From positions 3,906,001-3,970,000 of the forward strand of contig NZ_CP032819.1 of the NCBI RefSeq assembly GCF_003991565.1: 64,000 bases of DNA, in the 5' to 3' direction. Below are positions 17,998 through 26,714 of the stretch, in pieces. Source of the stretch: Butyricimonas faecalis (GTDB lineage Bacteria; Bacteroidota; Bacteroidia; Bacteroidales; Marinifilaceae). The number at the start of each line of letters is the position of its first letter. The stretch's first letter is position 1. The position numbers and the translations under genes are program-made. A model generated the notes under the pieces. That model did no database searches. It was not told the origin of the DNA and saw nothing but the letters and a program-made list of their open reading frames with translations.

Positions 17998-18075
17998 GAT
18001 GGACTGTGTTTTTAGATTAAGGGTTCAAATTTACAAATATTTGTGAGAGAGCAACAATATATGACTTGGAATTCT

Positions 18076-18083
18076 TAAATTTG
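18076..18083 (+). promoter_or_regulatory. Candidate -7 box for the AlbA_2 gene
   Basis: TAAATTTG is an exact TAnnTTTG match 26 bases before the ATG at 18110. No TTTG occurs 19 bases upstream, so only the -7 element is supported. Confidence 0.4.
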
Positions 18084-18109
18084 CATGAAAGAAGTAAATC
18101 ATAATCATA

Positions 18110-19588
18110 ATGGACTCACGTTTGCAGGATAAAATACGGGCGGGGGAGAGTAAAGTCTTGGAATTCAAAGAAATTCTGCCGCAAGGAGATAAGATAGCGA
18201 AAACCGTTGTTGCATTCTCTAATACGAGTGGGGGGCAATTAATTATCGGTGTCGGGGACGACAGAACGATAAAAGGTATTGATCCCGACGTGGATATTTT
18301 TGCATTGCAGGATAGAGTAGTATCTATTATCTATGATTTATGTTACCCGAATATTCTACCCGAATTTTACACGACAAACGTGGATGGCAAATTGTTGTTT
18401 GTAATAGAGGTCTATCGAGGGAATTTATTGCCTTACTATTTGAAAAAAGAAGGGCGGAATCATGGTACTTACGTGCGGATAGGAAGTTCTAACCGTAAAG
18501 CTGACGTGGAAACCGTGATTGATTTGGAGCGACAGAGAATAAATAGAAGTTTTGATGAGGAGATCTGTTTTGACACCTCTTTTGAGAGTTTGGATTTGAC
18601 CCCGTTGCAGAAAAGGTTCGAGGCGAGGGGAAAGACTCTTGATATGGAGAAGTTGAAAAGTCTGAAACTTGTTCAGGAAGAACACGGTCGTTTGTATCCC
18701 TCGCAAGCCTTGTTGATTTTGTTAGGAATACGGGAAAATGCTACCGTAAAATGTGCCCGTTTTAAGGGAACTACCATGGGATCATTTATTGATAAGAAGG
18801 AATATTCGGGAGATCTTTTTTCGCAGTTGGATCAAGTTGAGATGTTTATAAAGAATCATCTTCATTTGGCAGGAGTGATTAAAGGGTTGCAAAGGGAAGA
18901 TCGGTATGAGATTCCGATGGAGGCGATTCGGGAAGTTATATTGAACGCTTATGTACATCGGGATTATATAAATTTGGGACGGGATATAAAAGTTGGCATT
19001 TATGACGATATCGTGAATATTGTTTCTCCCGGAGGTTTTCCGAGTTCGATTACGATTGATGACGTGTTGGCAGGTCGCTCCGAGGCAAGGAATAAGGCGA
19101 TTGCCCGTGTTTTTAAAGAGTTGGATTATATCGAGCAATGGGGCAGTGGAATAAAGAGGATATTTTCATGGTGTGAAGCGGCAGGAGGTGTAAAACCGTT
19201 GATTACAGAGAAAGGTGATTTCGTGGATGTTGAGTTGTATAGGGAATATACGGATGGTAGTGAAAGTGTCCAAGAAAGTGTCCAAGAAAGTGTCCAAGAA
19301 AGTGTCCAAGAAAGTGTCCAAGAAAGTGAAGGAATATATTTGAGGAAAAGACAAATAGATATATTGTATTTTTGTTTGAAACCAAGGAAAAGTAAGGAAA
19401 TATTAGATTATTTAGGCGTGATTAATCATTCGAAAAATAGAAAGTTACATATAACTGAATTAGTTCAACTCGGATTATTAGCTCGGACAATTCCGGAAAA
19501 CCCGAACGATCGGAACCAAAAATATATAACAACAAAAACAGGGAAATTATATATAGAAGAGAATGATAACAGAGGAAAAACGAGATAA
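18110..19588 (+). CDS. AlbA_2 (Schlafen-type) DNA-binding, RecG-like putative transcriptional regulator
   Basis: 492 residues. The N-terminal AlbA_2 domain (about 10-125) shows ESKVLEFKE, then FSNTSGGQLIIGVGDD, YPNILPEFY and GTYVRIGSSNRKAD. A central region follows, then a C-terminal HATPase_c_4-type domain (about 270-375): IREVILNAYVHRDY, DDIVNIVSPGGFP and EQWGSGIKRI. A run of ESVQ repeats links this (residues 385-404) to a C-terminal winged-helix-like domain (about 410-480; RQIDILYFCLKPRKSKEILDYLGV). These proteins are often named putative transcriptional regulator or ATP-dependent DNA helicase RecG-like, although they lack helicase motifs. It overlaps the start of ttcA by 26 bases. Target and ligand are unknown. 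Confidence 0.83.
   Translation: MDSRLQDKIRAGESKVLEFKEILPQGDKIAKTVVAFSNTSGGQLIIGVGDDRTIKGIDPDVDIFALQDRVVSIIYDLCYPNILPEFYTTNVDGKLLFVIEVYRGNLLPYYLKKEGRNHGTYVRIGSSNRKADVETVIDLERQRINRSFDEEICFDTSFESLDLTPLQKRFEARGKTLDMEKLKSLKLVQEEHGRLYPSQALLILLGIRENATVKCARFKGTTMGSFIDKKEYSGDLFSQLDQVEMFIKNHLHLAGVIKGLQREDRYEIPMEAIREVILNAYVHRDYINLGRDIKVGIYDDIVNIVSPGGFPSSITIDDVLAGRSEARNKAIARVFKELDYIEQWGSGIKRIFSWCEAAGGVKPLITEKGDFVDVELYREYTDGSESVQESVQESVQESVQESVQESEGIYLRKRQIDILYFCLKPRKSKEILDYLGVINHSKNRKLHITELVQLGLLARTIPENPNDRNQKYITTKTGKLYIEENDNRGKTR
19262..19328 (+). repeat. In-frame 12-base tandem repeat (ESVQ x5) inside the AlbA_2 gene
   Basis: GAAAGTGTCCAA is repeated five times without a mismatch from 19262 to 19321 and is followed by a partial copy (GAAAGTG). 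Each copy encodes Glu-Ser-Val-Gln (residues 385-404), between the ATPase-like domain and the C-terminal winged helix. Because the unit is a multiple of three, copy-number change would alter linker length without breaking the frame. Confidence 0.95.
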
Positions 19589-20300
19589 AGTATTTACCCG
19601 GGATTTCTTTCGAAAGGTGGGGAAAGCGATACATGATTATCATTTGATAGAGGATGGAGACCGGATACTGGTGGGAGTTTCCGGTGGAAAGGATTCGTTG
19701 GCACTATTGGAAGTGTTGGCCATGCGGGCCAAGGATCCGAAGCAAAATTACACGGTTATTGCGGCTCATATTGCCGTGGAGGATGTCGCTTACGAGGTGG
19801 ATGGCGACTATTTGAGGGCATTCTGCGAACGTTTGGGCGTGGAGTATGTTTACCGGACAATTCGGGTGGATACGACAGTGAATCCCAAGAAGCCGGCTTG
19901 CTTCGTGTGTTCATGGCACCGGCGCAAGATGCTTTTCGATATTGCCAAAGAATACGATTGTAAAAAACTGGCATTGGGACATCATCGGGATGATGCCGTG
20001 GAGAGTCTTTTGATGAGCATGATGTTCAACGGGACAATTTGTAGCATGCCGGCCCGCTTGGAAATGTTCAAGAATACGTTCACGCTCATTCGTCCGTTAA
20101 TTTATCTTTCGAATGACGAGACTTTACGGTATGCTGAAATGCGACAGTTTAAAAAGCAGAAAAAATATTGTCCCCACGAAAAAGCGACGAACCGGGATGC
20201 CGTGAGTCGATTGCTTGATCAGATGGAAATGATTTCCCCCCATGCCCGGAGTAATTTGTTCGCTGCGATGCAAAATATCCGGGAGGATTACTTGCCTTGA
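19563..20300 (+). CDS. ttcA: TtcA-like tRNA 2-thiolation protein
   Basis: 245 residues of the PP-loop ATPase fold. The P-loop motif SGGKDS lies at 40-45. A CFVC pair (Cys113, Cys116) and a later Cys203 in YCPHEK match the three cysteines that hold the iron-sulfur cluster in TtcA. LGHHRDDAVESLLMSM is also typical. TtcA adenylates and thiolates cytidine 32 of certain tRNAs in the cytoplasm. The protein is shorter than E. coli TtcA but complete. The ATG at 19563 lies 26 bases inside the end of the AlbA_2 gene, so translation is probably coupled. A closely related TtcA-like enzyme with another substrate base cannot be excluded. Confidence 0.78.
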   Translation: MITEEKRDKVFTRDFFRKVGKAIHDYHLIEDGDRILVGVSGGKDSLALLEVLAMRAKDPKQNYTVIAAHIAVEDVAYEVDGDYLRAFCERLGVEYVYRTIRVDTTVNPKKPACFVCSWHRRKMLFDIAKEYDCKKLALGHHRDDAVESLLMSMMFNGTICSMPARLEMFKNTFTLIRPLIYLSNDETLRYAEMRQFKKQKKYCPHEKATNRDAVSRLLDQMEMISPHARSNLFAAMQNIREDYLP

Positions 20301-20460
20301 TCCTATTTTTTAGTTGATTTATATGCTGTGACACGGGAAAGTGAAATAGAATGATTTTAAATTGATCCCTTCTATCCCGCTTGTAGAGAGTGAAAGATAG
20401 TTTTTTCTGTATCAGATAAATGGCGGCAGGATCTTAAATTAAAAATATTTGTAGGGAAAA

Positions 20461-20492
20461 ATTGTTTTATTCAAAAAAAGGTCCTAATTTTG
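20461..20492 (+). promoter_or_regulatory. Promoter of the greA leader transcript
   Basis: ATTG at 20461-20464, then 20 bases, then TAATTTTG at 20485-20492 fit the Bacteroidetes TTTG-N19-TAnnTTTG pattern with one mismatch and one extra spacer base. Transcription would start near 20499, about 110 bases before greA. Confidence 0.55.
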
Positions 20493-20498
20493 TATTCA

Positions 20499-20580
20499 GG
20501 AGGTGAGGATTCCAGATACAATGGAATTCTTAACTAGATAAAGGCACTTATTGGAGGATAAGTGTCATTTATTTTTTATG
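20499..20580 (+). terminator. greA leader with terminator-like hairpin (attenuator or small RNA)
   Basis: After the predicted start comes a weak stem (GATTCCA with TGGAAT-type complement), then GGCACTTAT (20543-20551) pairing with ATAAGTGTC (20558-20566) around TGGAGG, followed by ATTTATTTTTTAT. That is a 9-bp stem with one G-T pair and a U-rich tail. A transcript stopping here would be about 75-80 bases. The remaining bases of 20301-20608 show no gene. In E. coli the greA leader also terminates early and yields the GraL RNAs; a parallel here is inference. Confidence 0.5.
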
Positions 20581-20608
20581 TATAAATCAATATTTTAATA
20601 TAATAATT

Positions 20609-21085
20609 ATGACAAAGAAGGTATCTTATGTAACCAAAGAAGGGCTGAAAAAATTGCAGGATGAACTGGACAATTTGCAGAATGTAGAGCGCCCTAAGAT
20701 TTCCAAAGCAATAGGGGAAGCCATTGAAAAAGGAGATATCTCCGAGAATGCAGAGTATGACGCGGCGAAAGATGCCCAGGGATTACTGGAAGCTAAAATC
20801 GCTCAGCTACAAGATATAATATCCAATTGTCGGATCATTGACGAGTCTCAGATCGATACGTCAAAAGTTCAGATATTGAATAAGGTGACGATCAAAAACA
20901 CTAAAACCAAGGCGACAATGACCTACACGTTGGTGTCAGAGAGTGAAGCTGATTTCAAGGCTGGCAAATTATCCATCACGACCCCAATCGCTAAAGCGTT
21001 GATCGGTAAAAAACTAGGAGACAAGGTGGAAGTGCAAGTTCCGGCAGGCACGATGGAGTTTGAGATCATGGACATTTCAATTTAA
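20609..21085 (+). CDS. greA: Transcription elongation factor GreA
   Basis: 158 residues, the usual length. The N-terminal antiparallel coiled coil (about 8-75) ends in a tip with Asp43 and Glu46 in GDISENAEYDAAK, the acidic residues that enter the RNA polymerase secondary channel and stimulate RNA cleavage in backtracked complexes. The C-terminal FKBP-like domain (about 85-158) has VTIKNTKTKATMTYTLV and TPIAKALIGKKLGDKVEVQVPAG. The start at 20609 gives MTKKVSYVTKEGL, typical of the family. A structured leader lies upstream. The HIT gene follows after 84 bases. Confidence 0.96.
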   Translation: MTKKVSYVTKEGLKKLQDELDNLQNVERPKISKAIGEAIEKGDISENAEYDAAKDAQGLLEAKIAQLQDIISNCRIIDESQIDTSKVQILNKVTIKNTKTKATMTYTLVSESEADFKAGKLSITTPIAKALIGKKLGDKVEVQVPAGTMEFEIMDISI

Positions 21086-21169
21086 TTGAAAATTGAAAAT
21101 GGAGAATTGAAAATGAAGGCCAGCGGAGCTGGCAATCTAAAATCTAAAATTTTAAATCTTAAATAGATC
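21086..21169. other. AT-rich degenerate repeats and small hairpin between greA and the HIT gene
   Basis: Near-repeats of AATTGAAAAT and AATCTAAAAT flank a perfect small hairpin, GCCAGC-gga-GCTGGC. Similar degenerate TTTTAGATTTAAAC-like sequence occurs at about 45525-45560 in another gap. No gene is seen. It may be a relic of a dispersed spacer repeat. Confidence 0.35.
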
Positions 21170-21562
21170 ATGGCTTCAATTTTCACGATGATTATTAACG
21201 GGGAGATTCCATCTTACAAGGTGGCCGAGGATGAGCATTATTACGCATTCTTGGATATTAACCCCCTGCAAAAGGGACACACGCTGGTGGTTCCGAAGCG
21301 AGAGGAAGACTATTTGTTTGACCTGACGGATGAAGAATTAGCCGGGATGATGCTGTTTGCCAAAAAGGTGGCCAAAGCAATAAAGAAGAGTATCCCCTGT
21401 CAACGAGTAGGGGTAGCCGTGGTAGGATTGGATGTCCCGCACGCTCATATTCATTTGGTTCCTTTGGTTGAAGGCAACGAGTTGAACTTCTCTAACCCGA
21501 AAAAACAGTTCCCGAAAGAGGAAATGGAAGCTTGCGCTAAGCTGATTAATAGCAATCTGTAA
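21170..21562 (+). CDS. HIT-family nucleotide hydrolase (Hint/HinT-like)
   Basis: 130 residues. The histidine triad HAHIHL (His91, His93, His95) follows GLDVP and is the catalytic motif of the family, which hydrolyses nucleoside phosphoramidates or adenylates such as AMP-lysine. The N-terminal IFTMIINGEIPSYKVAEDE and FLDINPLQKGHTLVVPKR segments are standard for bacterial HIT proteins. It is cytoplasmic. It follows greA by 84 bases and ends before a strong terminator at 21586-21610, so greA and this gene may share a transcript, as in many Bacteroidetes. Confidence 0.92.
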   Translation: MASIFTMIINGEIPSYKVAEDEHYYAFLDINPLQKGHTLVVPKREEDYLFDLTDEELAGMMLFAKKVAKAIKKSIPCQRVGVAVVGLDVPHAHIHLVPLVEGNELNFSNPKKQFPKEEMEACAKLINSNL

Positions 21563-21585
21563 AAATATTGGACAATTTATCATGA

Positions 21586-21610
21586 GGGACGCGATCACGT
21601 CCCTTTTTTT
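21586..21610 (+). terminator. Terminator after the HIT gene
   Basis: GGGACG-cgatca-CGTCCC with seven T immediately after, 23 bases past the stop codon. Confidence 0.85.
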
Positions 21611-21618
21611 ATCAGAAG

Positions 21619-22107
21619 ATGGAAAGAAAAAAATTATATAACGCCTACGAACAACACGAGGGATATAATTGCTTCGGTTGTGCATCCGGAAATGAACATG
21701 GCTTACGCTGTGAATTCTACGAAGAAGGGGAATATATTACTTGCCATTGGATGCCCCGGCCAGAGTTTCAAGGATTTTTTCACGTGTTACATGGAGGGAT
21801 ACAGGCAACGTTGATAGATGAAATCGCATGTTGGAATGTTTTCGCGAAGGTGAAAAGCGCGGGTGTCACGGTTGAATTGACCACGAAATATCGTGCTACA
21901 GTCTATTCCGACCGGGGAGAACTATTCCTGCGTTCCCGCATCGTGGAACAAACTTCGCGTCTGGCGAAAATGCACGTGGAACTATTCAATGCCGATGGAA
22001 CGCTGGGGAGTGAGGCAGATGTGGTTTATCGTATATTCCCTGAAAATGTGGCCCGTCAACGATTAGGATGGACGGGGATCGAGGCGTTTTATCGTGACGA
22101 AAAATAA
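21619..22107 (+). CDS. PaaI-family hotdog-fold thioesterase
   Basis: 162 residues. An N-terminal N-C-F-G-C (Cys18, Cys21) is followed by the hotdog signature HVLHGGIQATLIDEIACW, in which HGG and the downstream Asp/Glu mark the PaaI/thioesterase-4 group. A central VTVELTTKYRATV and a final strand complete the fold. Members hydrolyse acyl-CoA or acyl-ACP thioesters; the exact substrate is unknown. The NCFGC start is a known variant of this family. It starts nine bases after the preceding terminator tract, so it must use its own promoter, or transcription reads through. It converges with the thioredoxin gene at 22340. Confidence 0.83.
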   Translation: MERKKLYNAYEQHEGYNCFGCASGNEHGLRCEFYEEGEYITCHWMPRPEFQGFFHVLHGGIQATLIDEIACWNVFAKVKSAGVTVELTTKYRATVYSDRGELFLRSRIVEQTSRLAKMHVELFNADGTLGSEADVVYRIFPENVARQRLGWTGIEAFYRDEK

Positions 22108-22164
22108 TCTTGTTTAGTAGGAATATATAAAAGAGAGGGAATAAAAACTTGTTTTTCAAATAAA

Positions 22165-22290
22165 CTCCTTCGTCGGCTTTGTTGCCACCTTCTCTATAAA
22201 TAGAGGAACTCTTAGCAACGACGGGTAGTATTTTTCACCTCTCCCTCTGTTTATAGAGGGTGGGCCCCGAAGGGGAGGGAGTTTGAATGT
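22165..22290. repeat. Intergenic palindromic repeat, two-lobed, second copy
   Basis: Two lobes lie between convergent genes: CTCTAT-aa-ATAGAG near 22200, and CCCTCT-gtttat-AGAGGG near 22250 followed by GGGCCCCGAAGGGGAGGGAG. Flanks AAACTCC (left) and GGGAGTTT (right) are inverted. The second lobe resembles that of the element at 16273-16360 (CCTCTCCCT, then G-rich arm). This supports one dispersed repeat family. Confidence 0.5.
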
Positions 22291-22339
22291 AGGAGTCTTG
22301 ATTCACTCTCTTGTTTGTAAGCACATGAGATAAATGTCT

Positions 22340-24382
22340 TTATTTTGAGCTAATCTTTTTAAGAAAATCATTCCATCGTTTTTTCTGGGCAGAAGTTGCA
22401 TTATTTCCAACACCTTCCATGTTATAAAGAACTTTTTTATTAAATTCTTTCGAATACTCTTTTTCGCATACCGAAATGAAATGATCAATATCGTTGCTTA
22501 GTTTAGCTTTAGCTATTTTTATATAAGCTTGGTATACTTGATTATTTTTTAAATGTAAAGCTGTGATTTGGCGACTTATTTTGTCTAAATTTTCTGGACT
22601 TGTTTGTATCATTTTGCCATAAAGAATCATCATTACTTCTTTCATGTAGCTATTAAGCAAACGGTTGTTAACTTCTTCTTCTCCGATCGTTTGGAAAAAT
22701 TTAGCTCTGTTCTCTAAGACATATTTCCCAATTTCAGAATCTTTTGGGGCTATATCAATGTTACCAGTAAGAAACCAATAATTCTTGGATAATTTTTCTT
22801 CTTCATTTAACTGCTGAAAAAGATCGAGGGCAACTTGAATGGCTTGGGGAGAGTATAACTCGGTTAGTTTATTCAGATATAGAGTTAGAAATTCTTTATC
22901 ACGACACCCGTTGTTGTATTTATGGTTTAGTGCTGATAAGGATTGGCGATCATCTAGCCCATCTTTAACTTTTTGTAAGAACTTACTGGAATTACCTCCC
23001 CCGACAAACTGATGACGTAAAGAGCCGTCCGGATTTAAAATGATAAATGTTGGATAAACTTGTACGTTATATTGTTTTTGGATAATACTTCCTTTCTCTG
23101 TCTCCAGATCATATTTTACACAAATGAATTGTTTGTTCATAAAATCTCCAAGAGCTTCTTCTTTAAAAATAGTATTGGTCATGTACATACACGGTCCACA
23201 CCACCTGGTATAACAATCGATGAAAAGCATTTTATTCTCTTTTTGAGCTTTTTGCTTAGCCTCATCGAAAGACAAGTCATGAAAAAAAATTCCTTGATAA
23301 GCTAGAATTTTGAATGATTCTGCATAATGTGACAGTTTGGTTTTCATATTTTTATCTTGCGTTTTGAGGGCAAGAGAATCCAATAAATTAGCAGCCTCGT
23401 AGAATTGTTTTTTATTTCCTTTTTTATCCATCCAGTTCAAATAGGGCGATAAAATGAACCAGAGGTCATCATTACTAAAAGGTTGAATAGACATTTTTTG
23501 AGTCAAAGTGATGATGCTGTCAATATTTTCTTGTGCACAAGCTTCTGCAAAGAGTAATTTATTGATAAGATTTTCTTTACTTTTAAATTCGACTAGGGAT
23601 AACTCTTGGCGTATCTTTTCCAATTGTTGTTGAGTGGCCTCTCCTTGTTTGGTTCTACATTGGCTGATAGGAACAAGGAATCGAGATTGTAAATAATGAT
23701 CAAGTGTCTCTTCACCTATATTTTTTTGAAGAACGCTTAGATGATTTAATACAAATTGAAATTCTGGATCTCCGTAATTTTTGCTTTCTATCAATGGCCA
23801 AAACTCTTTTTTTACCCGGTCTTTATAAGTTAATCGAGTTTCTAACTCTTGACTTATTTGTTTGCTTTTCTCGTAGTTTTGGTTTTGATTTAATATCGTG
23901 ATGTATTCCATCATCTGTTTCTTACTTAGTTTTCCTTTTTTGTATTGCTTTTGTAGGTAATCAAGAGATGTTTTAACGTGTACTCCTTTTTCCACCCGGT
24001 CAATAAATATATCTAAAGGCCCACCACCTACGATCGTGTGTTGAATGCTTCCATCTGGGCGAATAATAAAAAATGTCGGGTAAGCGGAGATAGGAAATCG
24101 TTTGGCTAATATCTTTCCTTCCCCTTTTTCCATATCGAATTTCACGGAAATGAAACGAGGATTAAAATATGTCCCGGCCTCTTTGCGTGTGAACACCTGC
24201 TCTGTCATGTATTTACATGGACCGCACCACGAAGTGTAACAGTCCATAAATATTAGTTTTTTTTCTGCTTTGGCTTTTGCTTTTGCTTGCTCAAAAGTCA
24301 ATGGTTCAAAATGAATCCCTTCTTGACAGAAACTGGATGTGTATAAGAAGAGTAAACACGTGAAAAGTATAAAATTCTTCAT
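22340..24382 (-). CDS. Secreted protein with two thioredoxin domains
   Basis: 680 residues with a signal peptide (1-19, ending SFCQ). Two complete thioredoxin-like domains of the same subfamily lie in tandem, each preceded by an F(D/E)xAKxKAxxE helix. The first has W-C-G-P-C at 52-56 and YPTF at 101-104. The second has W-C-G-P-C at 394-398 and YPTF near 443. Each is followed by a long helical region (about 135-350 and 480-675). This is an internal duplication of a whole roughly 340-residue unit. It is periplasmic or surface-exposed, with likely disulfide reductase or isomerase activity. It lies 32 bases downstream of the last ABC permease and is probably the last gene of the 22340-39861 block. 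Confidence 0.85.
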   Translation of the reverse strand: MKNFILFTCLLFLYTSSFCQEGIHFEPLTFEQAKAKAKAEKKLIFMDCYTSWCGPCKYMTEQVFTRKEAGTYFNPRFISVKFDMEKGEGKILAKRFPISAYPTFFIIRPDGSIQHTIVGGGPLDIFIDRVEKGVHVKTSLDYLQKQYKKGKLSKKQMMEYITILNQNQNYEKSKQISQELETRLTYKDRVKKEFWPLIESKNYGDPEFQFVLNHLSVLQKNIGEETLDHYLQSRFLVPISQCRTKQGEATQQQLEKIRQELSLVEFKSKENLINKLLFAEACAQENIDSIITLTQKMSIQPFSNDDLWFILSPYLNWMDKKGNKKQFYEAANLLDSLALKTQDKNMKTKLSHYAESFKILAYQGIFFHDLSFDEAKQKAQKENKMLFIDCYTRWCGPCMYMTNTIFKEEALGDFMNKQFICVKYDLETEKGSIIQKQYNVQVYPTFIILNPDGSLRHQFVGGGNSSKFLQKVKDGLDDRQSLSALNHKYNNGCRDKEFLTLYLNKLTELYSPQAIQVALDLFQQLNEEEKLSKNYWFLTGNIDIAPKDSEIGKYVLENRAKFFQTIGEEEVNNRLLNSYMKEVMMILYGKMIQTSPENLDKISRQITALHLKNNQVYQAYIKIAKAKLSNDIDHFISVCEKEYSKEFNKKVLYNMEGVGNNATSAQKKRWNDFLKKISSK

Positions 24383-24414
24383 ATGATTTAATGTTTAAAT
24401 ACAACAACACGGTT

Positions 24415-26703
24415 TTATCTTTTTCTCCTTCTGATTCCAATAATGAGGGCTGTCAGTAGAAGAATACTTGGAAGACACCAAACGAATCCGATACGGGCAA
24501 TTTTCATTCCTTGCTCTTGAATGTAGATTTTGTTATCGGTTTTAGAGGGTCTGCTTGTATCAATAGGAGCTTTGTTGTAGGATAACCAATTGAAAGAAGC
24601 ATAAATCAAAGAAAAGTTATAAGCATCTATATTTTTCCGGGCTCTACCGAGCTCGTCATTACTGAAACAATCAGCATCTCCTAAAATGATAATTCTCTGT
24701 TCTTTCCCTCCCACTGGTTTTGTCAGTGCAAGGGTGGTCGGGTAAACCTGTTGATGTTCTCCCTTTTCTGGGTTAAGTTCCGGTTTGTCTTCAATAAAAT
24801 CCGTTGTTTCCGTTTCATTCCACACCTCGTTGTTGTCTGTTACGGTAATCGGGATCATCTGATAATCTAGATCGGGAGTGTAAGTTAACCCTAGGCACCC
24901 AGGCATGGTAACAGGAATACCATGAATAAAAGAGGGTGCAATTTTTGGGGCATCCTGTGTGATTTTGGAAAGGATTAGATCCGGAGAGCTTAGTTGTGAT
25001 GGGCGTACGAGTTGTCCGGGCATAAATGTTATACCGAACATTTTCACTAGGGGATTCATCGTTTTTTGTCGATTAACTTCTCCAGCGATGAGTACATTAC
25101 CCCCCCGCTCCGTGTATTCTTTATAGTGAGCAAATTCTTCCGGAGACAATGGATGGCGGAGATCTGCCAACACGAGGATATCCACTTTGCTGGAAACCTT
25201 TTCTCGAAGATCTACCTCTGTGAAATCGAAACCTTGATTCACTAAAGCGTTACGAAAAGGTCGGTTATCCGTGAATAGGCTATAATCTCTAGCATTTTCT
25301 CCCAGATAATTACGTTCTCCATGCCCGGTTACAAATCCAACCAGAGGCATCTTGGTAATCAAATGTTTTAGTGAGGCAGAAATCTCGGATTCACTGGGAA
25401 ATTTCATAACGTCATTGAATGTTCGTAATATTGCTTTATTCCCGTTCTCCCATTCGATGATACGAGTTAATCTATTATGCTCTCCTGAAAGGTCAATTAG
25501 CGCCCTAATTTTTTGAGGAGGAAGAAAACGATTCGTGTCTTCCCTATAGGTTTTGGCAATGTCAATCATGCATTGGTGGTCGGTCATGCCGGGATATCTG
25601 CTTTCGATGGATGGATCTGGAGATTGGTCGTAATAATAAACGTATTCAAACTCCATTTCCGGCTTGAAACGAGTGTAGTGTCTGAAACGTTGCAGGTCTG
25701 TATTCTTATCTCGGGGAAAAAGGAAACCAAAGTTTGGATCGAGAATGTTAATGTAAGTTGTAACTTTTAGTTTGCCCTCTAGTTGAGAGATAATTTCTTG
25801 ACTGCTTTGAGTTAACGAGTTATGCTTGGTGGCTGTCGTATCATAAAAAAACATGGTTTTCGGACGGGACGTGGCGTAGCCAATTAATGCCACGAGTACA
25901 AATGTTCCGGCATATTTACTCCATGTTATACACCATGAGGCTTTTTGACGTTTTGCTTGTAGCCGAATAATGGCAAACACCAGAAATAAAGCGGTGACGA
26001 TAAGAAAGTAAATAATATCCTCACTACAAATCAACCCCTTGATCAATTCATTAACACGTCCAGACATGGATAGCCACCAGGTAATATCTCTGATGAAATC
26101 AATGTGTTGCCATAAGCCTTTAACGAAGTTTAGAGTTCCCAACACAAACAAAGTCGAAATGGCTGCAACAACTTGATAGGAGGTGAGACTTGACATGAAT
26201 ATTCCTACTGCAGAATAGAGGCAAATTAGCAGATAAATACCCAATAATCCAGTAAGTGTCGGGGCTAGGTCGAAATCTTTTACGTTAATAGTGGCAAAAG
26301 CAATAAATAGTGAAATAATTATAACTAGGATAATTCCGAAAATCATCATGGCAAAAAATTTACCGAGAATGATTTGGGTATTAGTCACTGGAGATGAGTA
26401 GAGCATTTTTATCGTGCCGCTTCCTAATTCTCGGCTCACTAGCCCCATCGTGAGTAAAGGAATGTAAAGATACAGGTAATTCAGTACAGTCAGATACAAC
26501 CCTCCGAATGGAGAAACGAAAAGATGCTCTGTTAATCCGGCAGGTAGACCGAGATTCATGGATTCGTTCCATACCAGACCTCCGAATGTGGAGGTAAATC
26601 GTAGAGCGACTTGTACGGTAAATATGATAATAATTAACCAAGCTATAGGAGAATAGAACATAATTTTCAATTCGGCCCTTGCTATGTCATATATTGTTTT
26701 CAT
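24415..26703 (-). CDS. Fused ABC permease and GldG-type auxiliary protein (GldF-GldG fusion), copy 2
   Basis: 762 residues. Residues 1-270 form an ABC-2 type permease with six membrane segments, including YLYIPLLTMGLVSRELGSGTIKMLYSSPV, the coupling motif of GldF-like proteins. After another membrane segment (about 262-280) comes a large extracytoplasmic ABC_transp_aux/GldG-like domain (about 300-720), with GFVTGHGERNY, VDILVLADLRHPLSPEE and GGNVLIAGEVNRQ and a late IIILGDADCFSNDELG. A final membrane helix ends in RRRKR. GldF and GldG are usually two proteins; here they are one chain. It pairs with the ATPase at 26715 and is paralogous along its whole length to 27670-29964. Confidence 0.85.
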   Translation of the reverse strand: MKTIYDIARAELKIMFYSPIAWLIIIIFTVQVALRFTSTFGGLVWNESMNLGLPAGLTEHLFVSPFGGLYLTVLNYLYLYIPLLTMGLVSRELGSGTIKMLYSSPVTNTQIILGKFFAMMIFGIILVIIISLFIAFATINVKDFDLAPTLTGLLGIYLLICLYSAVGIFMSSLTSYQVVAAISTLFVLGTLNFVKGLWQHIDFIRDITWWLSMSGRVNELIKGLICSEDIIYFLIVTALFLVFAIIRLQAKRQKASWCITWSKYAGTFVLVALIGYATSRPKTMFFYDTTATKHNSLTQSSQEIISQLEGKLKVTTYINILDPNFGFLFPRDKNTDLQRFRHYTRFKPEMEFEYVYYYDQSPDPSIESRYPGMTDHQCMIDIAKTYREDTNRFLPPQKIRALIDLSGEHNRLTRIIEWENGNKAILRTFNDVMKFPSESEISASLKHLITKMPLVGFVTGHGERNYLGENARDYSLFTDNRPFRNALVNQGFDFTEVDLREKVSSKVDILVLADLRHPLSPEEFAHYKEYTERGGNVLIAGEVNRQKTMNPLVKMFGITFMPGQLVRPSQLSSPDLILSKITQDAPKIAPSFIHGIPVTMPGCLGLTYTPDLDYQMIPITVTDNNEVWNETETTDFIEDKPELNPEKGEHQQVYPTTLALTKPVGGKEQRIIILGDADCFSNDELGRARKNIDAYNFSLIYASFNWLSYNKAPIDTSRPSKTDNKIYIQEQGMKIARIGFVWCLPSILLLTALIIGIRRRKR

Positions 26704-26714
26704 GCTATGTTCAT

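Noticed and set aside
19166..19385. Minus-strand frames with repeated FLDT- or FLGH-like residues
   Set aside because: These are antisense readings of the 12-base repeat in the AlbA_2 gene.
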